DNA of 64,000 nt from Bradyrhizobium iriomotense. GTDB taxonomy: Bacteria > Pseudomonadota > Alphaproteobacteria > Rhizobiales > Xanthobacteraceae. The stretch lies in contig NZ_JAFCLP010000002.1 of NCBI RefSeq assembly GCF_018129405.1, forward strand, positions 1 through 64,000, written 5' to 3'. Below are positions 51,969-61,239 of this stretch, one piece after another (position 1 is the stretch's first letter; each line of letters begins with the position of its first letter). The position numbers were made by a program, and so were the translations under genes. The notes below the pieces were generated by a model. That model ran no database searches. It was not told the origin of the DNA and saw only the letters and a list, made by a program, of their open reading frames with translations.

Positions 51969-53441
51969 ATGGCCGCTAGCTCGCAGGCGCCTGAGGCGAA
52001 GGGGTTCCGCTGGAAGCTGATCGCGCCACTCGTGGTGTGGCTGGCGATCTATCTGTGGCCCGTGCCCACGGGGCTCAACGTCAATCAGTGGCACTATTTT
52101 GCCGTTTTCGCCGCCGTCATCACCGGGCTCATCCTGGAATCGATGCCGGTCGGCGCGGTCGGCTTCATCGGCCTGACGGTCGCCGGTGTCGCCGGCTATA
52201 TCGATCCCGATCCCGGCAAATCGCTGCGCTGGATGCTGGCCGGCTTTGCCGAGAGCACGGTGTGGCTGATCGTCGGCGCCTTCGTGTTCTCGATCGGCTA
52301 TCGCAAGAGCCAGCTCGGCCGGCGCATCGCGCTGGTGCTGGTGCAGCGCTTGGGGCGTAACACGCTCGGCCTCGGCTACGCGGTCGCCATGTCGGATTTC
52401 CTGCTCGCGCCGGCAACACCCTCCAACACCGCGCGCAGCGGCGGCATCGTCTATCCCATCATCAGCAACATCCCGCGCATCTATGGCTCCGAGCCCGGAC
52501 CGACCGCCGGCAAGATCGGCACCTACGTGATGTGGACGGCGTTCGCGGCGACCGCGATCACCAGCTCGTTGTTCTTCACCGCGCTCGCGCCCAATGCGGC
52601 GGCGCTGGCGATCGCCAAGAAGACCGTCGGCGTCGAGGTGAGCTGGGGCCAGTGGTTCGTCGGCTTTGCGCCGCTCGGCATCCTCCTGATGGTCCTCGTG
52701 CCGCTGCTCAGCTATCTCGTGTGCCGTCCCGAGGTGAAGCGCAGCCCGGAAATCTCGGAATGGGCGGCGAAAGAGCTCAGCGCCATGGGCTCGATGTCGC
52801 GCAACGAGTGGATCATGCTAGCGCTGATCGTGCTCGCGATGTTCCTGTGGATCGCGGGCTCGAGCCCTGACATCCACATCCCGGTGCTCGGCTCGAATTT
52901 CGTCAACGCCACCACCGTCGTCTTCATCGTGATCTCGCTGATGCTGATCACGGGCGTGATCGAGTTCGCCGACATCGTCAGCGAGAAGAGCGCCTGGGAG
53001 GTGTTCTTCTATTTCACCTCGCTGCTGACGCTGGCCTCGGGCCTCAACGAGATCGGCTTCATCAAATGGTTCGCGAATGAATACGCAAAACCGCTCGCGG
53101 GACTGTCTCCGTCGACCGCGATGCTCCTCTTGGTCGCGCTGTTCTTCTGGATCCACTATTTCTTCTCGAGCATCACCTCGCACGCCGCCGCGGTGCTGCC
53201 GGTGGTGCTCGCGGTCGGCTCCGGCATCGCCGACCTGCCGGTCACGACGTTGGCCATGCTCTGCATGTATTCGCTCGGCCTGATGGGCGTGATCTCGCCC
53301 TATGCGACCGGCCCCGCACCGATGTATTTCGGCAGCGGCTATATCGGGAAGGGGCAGTTCTGGGGCTTCGGACTGATCTTCGGGCTGCTTTATTTCGCGG
53401 GGCTGCTGCTGATCGTGCTGCCCTGGTTGCAGATGCGGTGA
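51969..53441 (+). CDS. DASS/SLC13-family anion permease (CitT-like)
   Basis: A 490-residue carrier with about 12 membrane helices. Typical elements are the first half TLGLGYAVAMSDFLLAPATPSNTARSGG, with the conserved APxTPSNTAR motif, and the repeat motif SITSHAAAVLPVVLAVGSG. Relatives import di- and tricarboxylates or sulfate with Na+ or by exchange. Substrate not known. Start ATG 51969 follows GGGGAGGG. It diverges from the nitrile hydratase operon, which suggests no direct functional link. Confidence 0.88.
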   Translation: MAASSQAPEAKGFRWKLIAPLVVWLAIYLWPVPTGLNVNQWHYFAVFAAVITGLILESMPVGAVGFIGLTVAGVAGYIDPDPGKSLRWMLAGFAESTVWLIVGAFVFSIGYRKSQLGRRIALVLVQRLGRNTLGLGYAVAMSDFLLAPATPSNTARSGGIVYPIISNIPRIYGSEPGPTAGKIGTYVMWTAFAATAITSSLFFTALAPNAAALAIAKKTVGVEVSWGQWFVGFAPLGILLMVLVPLLSYLVCRPEVKRSPEISEWAAKELSAMGSMSRNEWIMLALIVLAMFLWIAGSSPDIHIPVLGSNFVNATTVVFIVISLMLITGVIEFADIVSEKSAWEVFFYFTSLLTLASGLNEIGFIKWFANEYAKPLAGLSPSTAMLLLVALFFWIHYFFSSITSHAAAVLPVVLAVGSGIADLPVTTLAMLCMYSLGLMGVISPYATGPAPMYFGSGYIGKGQFWGFGLIFGLLYFAGLLLIVLPWLQMR

Positions 53442-53618
53442 GCCGGGCGCGAGGCTGATACCCCCCGGCGGAGGAATATTCTTCTCCGGGGAGGGATGGG
53501 GAAATGTTCGTCCAACTCCCGTCAAATATCTGAAATTGCAAGAAAGACCGGAAAAGGCGATGGTGCGTGCTGCGGTGCAGCGTGTTCCTTCCGGGCCCTC
53601 ATCGCTGCTTCGCTCCCC

Positions 53619-53660
53619 GTCGCTTGATGCGACCCGGTTCCCGTGCGCGTGCTCGGGAAC
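53619..53660 (+). promoter_or_regulatory. Two hairpins in the metN leader
   Basis: GTCGC-TTGAT-GCGAC (53619-53633) and GTTCCCG...CGGGAAC (53637-53660) stand back to back, ending 14 bases before the metN ATG at 53675. No match to the SAM-II consensus was found. The 233-base gap after the permease gene also contains a CCCCGGCGGAG/CTCCGGGG stem near 53465-53493. Confidence 0.4.
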
Positions 53661-53674
53661 GCGAACTATTGTGC

Positions 53675-54814
53675 ATGAAGGCCGCCTCCATGAATGCCCA
53701 TCAATCGCTCGCGATCGGACAACCGATCGAAACGCTTGAAGCGATTTCACCCGCTGCGACCGAGCCGGACGCGATGGTCCGTTTCGAAGCCATCTCGAAG
53801 ACCTATCCGGCCTATCGCGGCAAGCCCGGTGTCAACGCGCTGCAGAATATCGACTTCGCCATTCCGCGCGGCTCCATCACCGGCGTGATTGGCCGCTCCG
53901 GCGCCGGCAAGTCGAGCCTGGTGCGCCTGATCAACGGGCTGGAGAAGCCGACCACGGGCCGCGTCATCGTCGACAACAGGGACATCTCGGCGCTCGCGGG
54001 CCGCGAGCTGCGGCTGGCGCAGCGCTCGATCGGCATGATCTTCCAGCACTTCAATCTGCTGTCCTCGCGCACGGCCGCCGACAACATCGCGCTGCCGCTC
54101 GAGATCGCCGGCTGGTCCAAGGCCGATATCCGCGCGCGCGTGACTGAGCTGCTCGCGCTCGTCGGCATCGCCGACAAGCACGACCGCTATCCTTCCGAAC
54201 TGTCCGGCGGCCAGAAGCAGCGCGTCGGCATCGCGCGGGCGCTGGCCACGCGGCCGAGCGTGCTGCTGTCGGACGAGGCGACCTCGGCGCTCGATCCGCA
54301 GACCACGCGCGCGATCCTCGACCTGCTCGCCAACATCAACCGCGAGCTCGGGGTGACCATCGTGCTGATCACCCACGAAATGTCCGTGGTGCGCCAGCTC
54401 GCCAAGGAAGTTGTGGTGCTGGATGCCGGACACGTCGTCGAGAGCGGCCATGTCGCCGACATTTTCACTCACCCGAAGCATCCGATCACGCAGTCCTTCC
54501 TGGCCGAAGTGATCGGCGACAGCCTGCCGGTGTCGCTGGCAAGCCGGATCGTTCCGGAGCCGTCTGCCGGCGGGCAGGCCGTGGTGCGCGTTCAGGTGCG
54601 TGGGGCAGGGGCCGGCGACACCGTGGTGGCGCGGCTTGCGCGCGAGCTCGGCCTCGACGTGTCGCTGCTGTCGGCCCGCATCGACGAGATCGGCGGCCAG
54701 CATGTGGGCTCGCTGACCCTTGGCATTCCCGGCGGCGAGGACGCGGTGACGCGGACGCTCGCCTGGCTCTCTCAATATCAATTATCGGCGGAGCGTCTCG
54801 GCTATGTCGCCTGA
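53675..54814 (+). CDS. metN: Methionine ABC transporter ATP-binding protein MetN
   Basis: A 379-residue ATPase. Walker A GRSGAGKSSL, ABC signature LSGGQKQR, Walker B SVLLSDEATSALD, and a C-terminal NIL domain (about 300-375) that binds methionine for feedback inhibition. Start is ATG 53675 or ATG 53690 (MNAHQSLAIG); neither has a strong ribosome site. The end overlaps metI by 11 bases. Confidence 0.94.
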   Translation: MKAASMNAHQSLAIGQPIETLEAISPAATEPDAMVRFEAISKTYPAYRGKPGVNALQNIDFAIPRGSITGVIGRSGAGKSSLVRLINGLEKPTTGRVIVDNRDISALAGRELRLAQRSIGMIFQHFNLLSSRTAADNIALPLEIAGWSKADIRARVTELLALVGIADKHDRYPSELSGGQKQRVGIARALATRPSVLLSDEATSALDPQTTRAILDLLANINRELGVTIVLITHEMSVVRQLAKEVVVLDAGHVVESGHVADIFTHPKHPITQSFLAEVIGDSLPVSLASRIVPEPSAGGQAVVRVQVRGAGAGDTVVARLARELGLDVSLLSARIDEIGGQHVGSLTLGIPGGEDAVTRTLAWLSQYQLSAERLGYVA

Positions 54815-55469
54815 ACTCATCAACCTGATCATCCAGGCCACGGGCGAGAGCCTGTACATGGTCGGCATCGCGGCGCTGCTCGGCACCGCTTTCGGTCTGC
54901 CGCTCGGCGTCTTCCTCGCAACCAGCCGCAAGGGCGAGCTGTTCGCGGCGCCCCTCGTCAATCGCGTGCTCGGCGCCGTCGTCAATGCGACGCGCTCGAC
55001 ACCCTTCATCATCCTGGTCGTGGCCATCATTCCGTTCACCCGGCTCATTGCTGGCACCTCGATCGGCTCGACGGCGGCGATCGTGCCGCTGACCATCGCC
55101 TCGACGCCATTCATCGCGCGTCTGGTCGAGGCCGCTATCCGCGAGGTCGACGGCGGCCTGATCGAGACCGCGTCCTCCTTCGGGGCCTCGCCAATCCAGA
55201 TCGTGCTCAAGGTGCTGATCCCCGAGGCGCTGCCTGGCCTCTTGCTGGCGCTGACGCTCGCAGTGGTCAGCCTGCTCGGCTATTCCGCCATGGTCGGCGC
55301 CGTCGGCGGCGGGGGCCTTGGCGATCTCGGTATCCGCTACGGCTACCAGCGCTTCATGCCGGAGATGATGCTGGCCGTCGTCGTCGTGCTGATCGCGCTG
55401 GTGCAGCTCGTGCAGAGCGCGGGCGACTATCTGGCGCGCCGCGTCAACCGCCGGCTGCGGCACCGCTGA
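54804..55469 (+). CDS. metI: Methionine ABC transporter permease MetI
   Basis: A 221-residue permease with five membrane helices and the EAA loop in TASSFGASPIQIVLKVLIPEALPGL. Typical motif GESLYMVGIAALLGTAFGLPLGV near the start. Together with MetN and MetQ it imports L- or D-methionine. Start ATG 54804 lies inside the metN end, so the two are translationally coupled. Confidence 0.95.
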   Translation: MSPELINLIIQATGESLYMVGIAALLGTAFGLPLGVFLATSRKGELFAAPLVNRVLGAVVNATRSTPFIILVVAIIPFTRLIAGTSIGSTAAIVPLTIASTPFIARLVEAAIREVDGGLIETASSFGASPIQIVLKVLIPEALPGLLLALTLAVVSLLGYSAMVGAVGGGGLGDLGIRYGYQRFMPEMMLAVVVVLIALVQLVQSAGDYLARRVNRRLRHR

Positions 55470-55497
55470 ACCAAACGTCCTGAAACTGGAGACTTCC

Positions 55498-56271
55498 ATG
55501 CGTTTTCTCGCAACCCTTGCGGCTGCAGCCTTGCTTGCGACCACCGCTCACGCCGAAACCATCCGGGTCGGCGTCACCGCCGGTCCCCATGCCGAGATCC
55601 TTGATGTCGTGAAGAAGGTCGGCGCCGAGCGCGGCCTCTACATCAAGGTGGTCGAGTTCACCGACTACGTGATCCCGAACCAGGCGCTGGCGCTGAAGGA
55701 CCTCGAGGCCAACTCGTTCCAGCACGAGCCCTACCTGAAGAATCAAATCTCGAAGACAGGCTGGAAGATCGTCAAGGTCGCCAACACGATTGGCTCGCCG
55801 CAGGGCGTCTATTCGCAGAAATACAAGAAGCTTAGCGATCTGCCGGAAGGCGCCCGCGTCGCCATCGCCAACGATCCTTCCAACGGCGCGCGCGGCCTGA
55901 TGATCCTGGCGCTGCACGGCGTCATCAAGTTGAAGGACCCGAACAACGTCTCTTCGACCATCGCCGACATCACCGACAACCCGAAGAAGCTCCGCTTCGT
56001 CGAGCTCGACGCCGCCCAGCTGCCGCGCGCGCTGCAGGACGTCGACGTCGTCTCGATCAACAACAATTACGCCGTGCAGGCCGGCCTCAATCCGGCGACC
56101 GATGCGATCGCCCGCGAAAACCCCGATGGCCCCTGGGTCAACATCCTCGCCGTTCGCGAGGAGGACAAGGACAAGCCCTGGGTGAAGCAGCTGATCGAGG
56201 CCTATCACTCCGAGCCCGTGAAGGCGTTTTTGGAGACCCGATTCAAGGGCACCTATCTGCCGACCTGGTAA
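55498..56271 (+). CDS. metQ: Methionine-binding protein MetQ
   Basis: A 257-residue periplasmic binding protein (NlpA family). Signal peptide ends LLATTAHA-ET without a lipobox cysteine, so it is probably soluble rather than a lipoprotein. Family signs: VGVTAGPHAEILDVVKKVGAERGL, FTDYVIPNQALALKDLEANSFQH and ANDPSNGARGL. Follows metI by 28 bases. Confidence 0.95.
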   Translation: MRFLATLAAAALLATTAHAETIRVGVTAGPHAEILDVVKKVGAERGLYIKVVEFTDYVIPNQALALKDLEANSFQHEPYLKNQISKTGWKIVKVANTIGSPQGVYSQKYKKLSDLPEGARVAIANDPSNGARGLMILALHGVIKLKDPNNVSSTIADITDNPKKLRFVELDAAQLPRALQDVDVVSINNNYAVQAGLNPATDAIARENPDGPWVNILAVREEDKDKPWVKQLIEAYHSEPVKAFLETRFKGTYLPTW

Positions 56272-56289
56272 GGGCAGAAGACGCGCGCG

Positions 56290-57279
56290 TCAGGCCGCGA
56301 GCCTGGCGCGCCGCAGCGTCTCCGAGGGCTTTTCGGAGAAGTGGCGTTTGTAGTCCAGCGAGAACTGGCTGAAGTGCCAGAAGCCGTGCTGCACGGCGAT
56401 GTCGTAGACGGATGTCCCGGCGCCGCCGGCGCGCTTGAGGTCGCGGCGCACCCGGTTCAGCCGCATCGCGCGCCAGTAATGCATCGGGCTCGTGCCCAAG
56501 ACCTCCTGGAAGCAATAGCCGAGCTTGCGCGGGCTGGCGCCGACCGCCTTGCAGACCTCCAGCAGCGACAGCGCGCGCTCGCCGCTGCCATGCATCAGCG
56601 CGCGTGCGTGATCGACGGTGCGCTTGCGCGCCGCGGCGCTTCGGCCGGGATCGGTAGGCCGTGCGGTCGGCAACATGTCCATGATCTCGACGAGGAGGGC
56701 GTCTTCGAGCGCCTGCCGTGCCGCGGGGTCGTCGAACTGCTCGGGTGCCGTCGTGATGGTCTCTTGAATGGCGGCGAGATGGGCGCGCAGCCGCGCGATC
56801 TGCGCCTCCGCCATCTCAATCACCCGCAACTGGTGCCAGACGCTGCGGGGCAGCGCGATGTCGAGGCTGGCCGCCAGCTCCTCGATCAACGCCGCGCTGG
56901 CAACGACGCCGCGCAGCTCGAACCCCTTCGGCGTGCACATGTCGACCTCGGCGTCGATGCAGGCGATCACCTGGGCGCCGGCCACGCTCGCGCCGTTGCA
57001 ATTGACCTCGCCATCACCGTCCCAGGGCAGGCCGATGCCAAAGCTGTCCGCGCCAAGCTGACCGTATTGGCGCACCTGCTGGCTGGTGATTTCGCGAAAC
57101 ACTTCGACGTGGGGCAGGGAGAGCTGGGTGAAGCTACCCCTGAAGGCTCCCGCGCTAATCTGGTCGTAGCTCAACCGCCAGCGGCCGAGCGCGGCGCAGT
57201 GCTCGTCGACATCCGTGCTGCTGGCCTGAAGCAGACTGGCAGCCGAGTCCTGAATCGGAAGAGTTGCGCTTAAGGCCAT
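56290..57279 (-). CDS. AraC family transcriptional regulator
   Basis: A 329-residue regulator with an N-terminal sensing domain (about 20-200) and a C-terminal AraC HTH pair (about 225-325: SLLEVCKAVGASPRKLGYCFQEVLGTSPMHYWRAMRLNRVRRDL, then YDIAVQHGFWHFSQFSLDYKRHFSEKPSETLRR). The layout resembles EutR-like regulators. It is divergent from the serine hydrolase and amine oxidase genes and is a likely activator of them, perhaps in response to an amine. Start ATG 57279. Confidence 0.88.
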   Translation of the reverse strand: MALSATLPIQDSAASLLQASSTDVDEHCAALGRWRLSYDQISAGAFRGSFTQLSLPHVEVFREITSQQVRQYGQLGADSFGIGLPWDGDGEVNCNGASVAGAQVIACIDAEVDMCTPKGFELRGVVASAALIEELAASLDIALPRSVWHQLRVIEMAEAQIARLRAHLAAIQETITTAPEQFDDPAARQALEDALLVEIMDMLPTARPTDPGRSAAARKRTVDHARALMHGSGERALSLLEVCKAVGASPRKLGYCFQEVLGTSPMHYWRAMRLNRVRRDLKRAGGAGTSVYDIAVQHGFWHFSQFSLDYKRHFSEKPSETLRRARLAA

Positions 57280-57463
57280 GACGTTACGTCGGAATTTGCC
57301 AGCCAAGAGGCCGGCAGGAGCTGCGTCAAGACTGGCACGCCCCGCGCCTGTGTCCAGCAAAATATTGCGGGATTTCGATAACGCCTGACCGCGCCGCCGT
57401 GCAGGCTTCCTTCTCGGCCGTTCCGACATCGCAGTCGGGATGGCGCTTCGCGGAGGGATCGAG

Positions 57464-58660
57464 ATGCGACCGACCGATATCATGCGCGGCAGCCCGCCCG
57501 CGCCAGAGGCCCAGGTGACCCGCGCCAACTGGCGCAGCTTTCCCGCCATCCGCTGGGGCTTTACCCACACCCGCGAAGTGCTGCCGACCGCCGAGGTCCG
57601 CCGCTCGTCGCAACCGACGCCGATGCCAAGCGCGCCGCGTGAGATTCAAAAGCTCGGCTTCACCGCGCCGGACGGCAAGTCCACCACGATCGAGGCGACG
57701 CTACGCGAGACCTTCGCCGATACGCTGCTCGTGATGCACCGGGGCACCCTGATCCACGAATGGTACGGCGACGGCATGACCGCGACCACGCCGCATCTGA
57801 TCTGCTCGATCAGCAAGGCGATCGCCGGCACGCTCGGCGGCATTCTGGCTGCGCGCGGCCTGCTCGATCCGGAGGCGAGGGTGGTGCGCTACGTGCCGGA
57901 GCTGGAGAATTCGGTCTACGGCGGCTGCACCGTCCGCAACCTCCTCGACATGGCCGTCGCCATCAAGTTCGAGGAGGATTACGAGGACCCCGCAGGCGAC
58001 GTCGCGCGCTATCGCTTCTCCTCGGGCTGGGATGTGCCGCCTCCGGGTGTCGACCCCAGCCACCAGCGCGCCTATCTCACCACGCTGCGTGGGACGGGTA
58101 AGCCGCACGGCAAGGTGTTCCACTACGTCTCGACCAACACCGAGGTGCTCGGCTGGGTCTATGAGCGCGCCTGCGGCATGCCATATCCGCGTATCCTGTC
58201 CGAATATCTCTGGCAGCCCTTGGGCGCCGAGGAGGACGGCTCGCTCACGCTCGACAGCCACGGCATGGGCCGCATCGCCGGCGGCATCTCCGTCACCGCA
58301 CGTGATCTCATCCGTTTCGGCGAGATGATGCGCTGCCGCGGCGTGGTCGAGGGGCGGCAGGTGGTGCCGGGCTGGTGGATCGACGATATCCGTGAGAACG
58401 GCGATCCCCAGGCCTGGGCCGACGGCGACCTCGCCGAGTTCTTCCCGGGTGCGCGCTACCGCAGCAAATGGTTCGCGATCGACCCGTCGCGCAACGCGCT
58501 CACCGCGATCGGCATTCACGGCCAGCACCTCTATGTCGATCTGGATTCCGACACCGTCATAGCGAAGCTTGCGACCCAGCCGAAGGCGATGGACGTTCCG
58601 ATCGACCAGCGCTGGTTTGCCGCCTTCAGCGCCATCACCGCGCATCTCGCCTCGCGCTGA
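57464..58660 (+). CDS. Serine hydrolase of the beta-lactamase/NylB type
   Basis: A 398-residue enzyme of the class C beta-lactamase fold. The SxxK motif is ICSISKAIAG; the tyrosine motif region is FHYVSTNTEVLGWVYERACG, as in 6-aminohexanoate-dimer hydrolases (YxN becomes YVSTNT). No signal peptide, so it is cytoplasmic. It probably cleaves amide or ester bonds in small amines. ATG 57464 stands behind GGAGGG. The amine oxidase gene follows after 15 bases, so the two probably work in one pathway. Confidence 0.85.
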   Translation: MRPTDIMRGSPPAPEAQVTRANWRSFPAIRWGFTHTREVLPTAEVRRSSQPTPMPSAPREIQKLGFTAPDGKSTTIEATLRETFADTLLVMHRGTLIHEWYGDGMTATTPHLICSISKAIAGTLGGILAARGLLDPEARVVRYVPELENSVYGGCTVRNLLDMAVAIKFEEDYEDPAGDVARYRFSSGWDVPPPGVDPSHQRAYLTTLRGTGKPHGKVFHYVSTNTEVLGWVYERACGMPYPRILSEYLWQPLGAEEDGSLTLDSHGMGRIAGGISVTARDLIRFGEMMRCRGVVEGRQVVPGWWIDDIRENGDPQAWADGDLAEFFPGARYRSKWFAIDPSRNALTAIGIHGQHLYVDLDSDTVIAKLATQPKAMDVPIDQRWFAAFSAITAHLASR

Positions 58661-58675
58661 GATCAGGACATCGCC

Positions 58676-60667
58676 ATGCTCGATACCGCCAAAGCCAAAC
58701 CGCAAGCGCAGGCCACCGCGCCGCATCCGCTCGATCCGCTGACGGCTGAAGAGATCACCGCGGCCTGCACCCTGGTGCGCGCGGCGGCCACATCGCCCGA
58801 GAATTGCCGCTTCCCGACGGTGCGGCTGGAGGAGCCGACCAAGCAGGAGCTTGCTGCGGGCGGAGCAGGGCGCCGCGCCTTTGTGCTGACGCTCGACGTG
58901 ACCACGGGCGAGGCGATCGAGCAGGTCGTCGATCTCGCCCGCAACGAGATCGTCGCGCGCAAGATCATCCCCAACCGCGAGGAGCCCTACGGGCAGCCGC
59001 CGGTGATGCTGGAAGAGTTCTTCAAGTGCGAGGCCGTGGTGAAGGCCGACCCGGGCTGGCGCGCGGCGATGGTCCAGCGCGGGCTCACCGACAAGGACAT
59101 CGAGCTGGTCCAGGTCGATCCGTTCTCGTCGGGTTTCTTCGACAAGGAGTTCGAGCGAGGCGCCCGCATCGTTCGTGCGGTCAGCTATTTCCGCGAGCAC
59201 CTCCAGGACAATGGCTATGCCCATCCGATCGAAGGCGTGGTCGCCGTCGTCGACCTGATCGGCGGCAAGGTGATCGATCTAACCGACGAGGACCCGATCG
59301 TGCCGATCCCGCGCAAGAAGCGGAATTACGGCGCGCACGAGGTCCAAAACCCGCGCACCGACATCAAGCCGCTGCATATCGAGCAGCCGGAGGGCGCGAG
59401 CTTTGAGGTCGACGGCTGGAAGGTCGACTGGCAGAAATGGAGCTTTCGCGTCGGCTTTACCCCGCGCGAGGGGCTGGTACTGCACCAGCTCGCCTATCAG
59501 GACGGTGCGCGCAAGCGCTCCCTGATCCATCGCGCCAGCGTCACCGAGATGGTGGTGCCTTACGCCGACCCGACCGCGAACCACTTCTGGAAGTCGGCGT
59601 TCGATGCCGGCGAATACGGGCTCGGCATGCTCGCCAACGCGCTGGAGCTCGGCTGCGACTGCCTCGGCAACATCCACTATTTCGACGTCCCGGCCGCCGA
59701 CAGCAAGGGCGAGCCCTTCGTCATGCAGAACGCTATCTGCATGCATGAAGAAGACTACGGAATTGCCTGGAAACACTACGAATTCCGCAACGGCCTGTTC
59801 GAGGTACGGAGATCCCGGCGGCTTGTGATCTCGTTCTTCGCGACCGTCGGCAATTACGATTACGGCTTCTACTGGTACCTCTACCAGGACGGCACGATCC
59901 AGCTCGAGACCAAGCTCACCGGCATCATCCAGACCGCTGCCGTGCCGTCAGGCGAAAAGTACAAATGGGGCGGCATGGTCGACGACAATCTCGGCGGGCC
60001 GACGCACCAGCACTTCTTCAGCGTCCGCCTGCACATGGATCTCGACGGCGGCGGCAACACTGTGACGGAGCACGATTTCGTCCCGCGGCCCTGGGGCCAC
60101 GACAATCCCCATGGCAACGTGTTCGACACCACGACGCGCGTGCTGTCGCGTGAGCGCGACGCGGCGGCGATCGCCAATGGCGAGACCGGCCGGTTCTGGA
60201 AGATCAGCAATCCCAACGAGACCAATTCGGTCGGCAATGCGCCGGCCTACAAGCTCGTGGTCAATCCCAGCCCGCTGATGCTGGCGCAGGAGGGCAGCTA
60301 TGTGCGCAGGCGCGGCGGCTTTGCGACGAAGCACGTCTGGGTCACGGCGTTCGACAGGGACGAAAAATACGCCAGCGGCGACTATCCCAACGTCCATGCC
60401 GGCGGCGACGGCCTGCCGCGCTACGCCGCGCAGAACCGCAACATCGAAAATGCCGACATCGTGGTGTGGCATTCCTTCGGCCACACCCATGTCTGCAAGC
60501 CCGAGGATTTTCCGATCATGCCGGTCGAATATGCCGGCTTCATGCTGAAGCCGACCGGCTTCTTCGCGGCCAATGCGGCCTTCGACATCCCGCCGGAGCG
60601 CAACAGCCGCAGCGTGCTTGCGGGCGAAGGGAAGGGCGGCGCCGCCTCGTGCTGCCAGAAGGACTAG
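58676..60667 (+). CDS. Primary amine oxidase (copper, topaquinone)
   Basis: A 663-residue enzyme oxidising primary amines to aldehyde, ammonia and H2O2. The topaquinone precursor is Tyr394 in ATVGNYDYGFYWY; the catalytic base is Asp310 in SAFDAGEYGLG; copper ligands are the HxH of GPTHQHFFSVRLHMD and a His in WHSFGHTHV. There is no signal peptide, so the protein is cytoplasmic or in the AGAO-like group rather than periplasmic TynA. Follows the serine hydrolase. Confidence 0.95.
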   Translation: MLDTAKAKPQAQATAPHPLDPLTAEEITAACTLVRAAATSPENCRFPTVRLEEPTKQELAAGGAGRRAFVLTLDVTTGEAIEQVVDLARNEIVARKIIPNREEPYGQPPVMLEEFFKCEAVVKADPGWRAAMVQRGLTDKDIELVQVDPFSSGFFDKEFERGARIVRAVSYFREHLQDNGYAHPIEGVVAVVDLIGGKVIDLTDEDPIVPIPRKKRNYGAHEVQNPRTDIKPLHIEQPEGASFEVDGWKVDWQKWSFRVGFTPREGLVLHQLAYQDGARKRSLIHRASVTEMVVPYADPTANHFWKSAFDAGEYGLGMLANALELGCDCLGNIHYFDVPAADSKGEPFVMQNAICMHEEDYGIAWKHYEFRNGLFEVRRSRRLVISFFATVGNYDYGFYWYLYQDGTIQLETKLTGIIQTAAVPSGEKYKWGGMVDDNLGGPTHQHFFSVRLHMDLDGGGNTVTEHDFVPRPWGHDNPHGNVFDTTTRVLSRERDAAAIANGETGRFWKISNPNETNSVGNAPAYKLVVNPSPLMLAQEGSYVRRRGGFATKHVWVTAFDRDEKYASGDYPNVHAGGDGLPRYAAQNRNIENADIVVWHSFGHTHVCKPEDFPIMPVEYAGFMLKPTGFFAANAAFDIPPERNSRSVLAGEGKGGAASCCQKD

Positions 60668-60681
60668 CAGCGCCGCGGTAT

Positions 60682-61239
60682 TCAGCCGGCAGCCAGTTCG
60701 ACATCGTTCGCTGGCGGCAGCTCAATCGACGCCGGGCCAGCAACCAGGCTGTCGAGGTCGACCAGCAACAGATCGGCAATGTGCGTGAGCTGGTGCAGCG
60801 GGATGCTGATCTCGCCGCGCTCGGCCCGCGCCACGTCGTCGGGTGAGACGCCAATGAGGTTCGCCATCTGGCTCTCGGTGTAGCCCCGTGCCTCGCGCGC
60901 GCCGCGGACCTGCGCGCCAATGTGCCGCCGGTGCAGAGCCTGCTCTTCTTCGGTCATCATGAGCGCCTGCTCATCAAGGCTCGCCACACCGTCCGCGAAG
61001 GCGACGCCGAGCAGCCGCCGCTTCTGCCAGGCCACGCGGCAGGTCTTTCGCAAGCCATCGGCGAAGATCAGCGTGGCCTCTTTGGGAAACGCCAGCGACC
61101 AGTCGAGCTTCAGCCTTGCTCCGGTGCCTGATACGTCCGCGATCGTGCAGGGGATGCTGACGGTGCCTCGGACGCCGTCGAACTCGACGAGCCCCGTCCT
61201 CGCCGTGGATTGCCTGGTCGCAGCGCGCAATTCGCTCAT
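60682..61239 (-). CDS. PilZ domain fused to XRE-type HTH
   Basis: A 185-residue protein. The N-terminal half is a PilZ domain with both c-di-GMP motifs in proper order: an RxxxR-like RQSTAR and DVSGTGARL, followed by CRVAWQKRRLLGVAF. The C-terminal half (about 105-170) is an XRE helix-turn-helix: VRGAREARGYTESQMANLIG with VSPDDVARAERGE. This is a possible c-di-GMP-responsive transcription regulator. It is convergent with the amine oxidase gene; start ATG 61239. An alternative is a PilZ remnant without nucleotide binding. Confidence 0.82.
   Translation of the reverse strand: MSELRAATRQSTARTGLVEFDGVRGTVSIPCTIADVSGTGARLKLDWSLAFPKEATLIFADGLRKTCRVAWQKRRLLGVAFADGVASLDEQALMMTEEEQALHRRHIGAQVRGAREARGYTESQMANLIGVSPDDVARAERGEISIPLHQLTHIADLLLVDLDSLVAGPASIELPPANDVELAAG

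Noticed and set aside
53442-53674. SAM-II riboswitch before metN
   Set aside because: Hairpins are present but the conserved SAM-II core and pseudoknot sequences could not be found.
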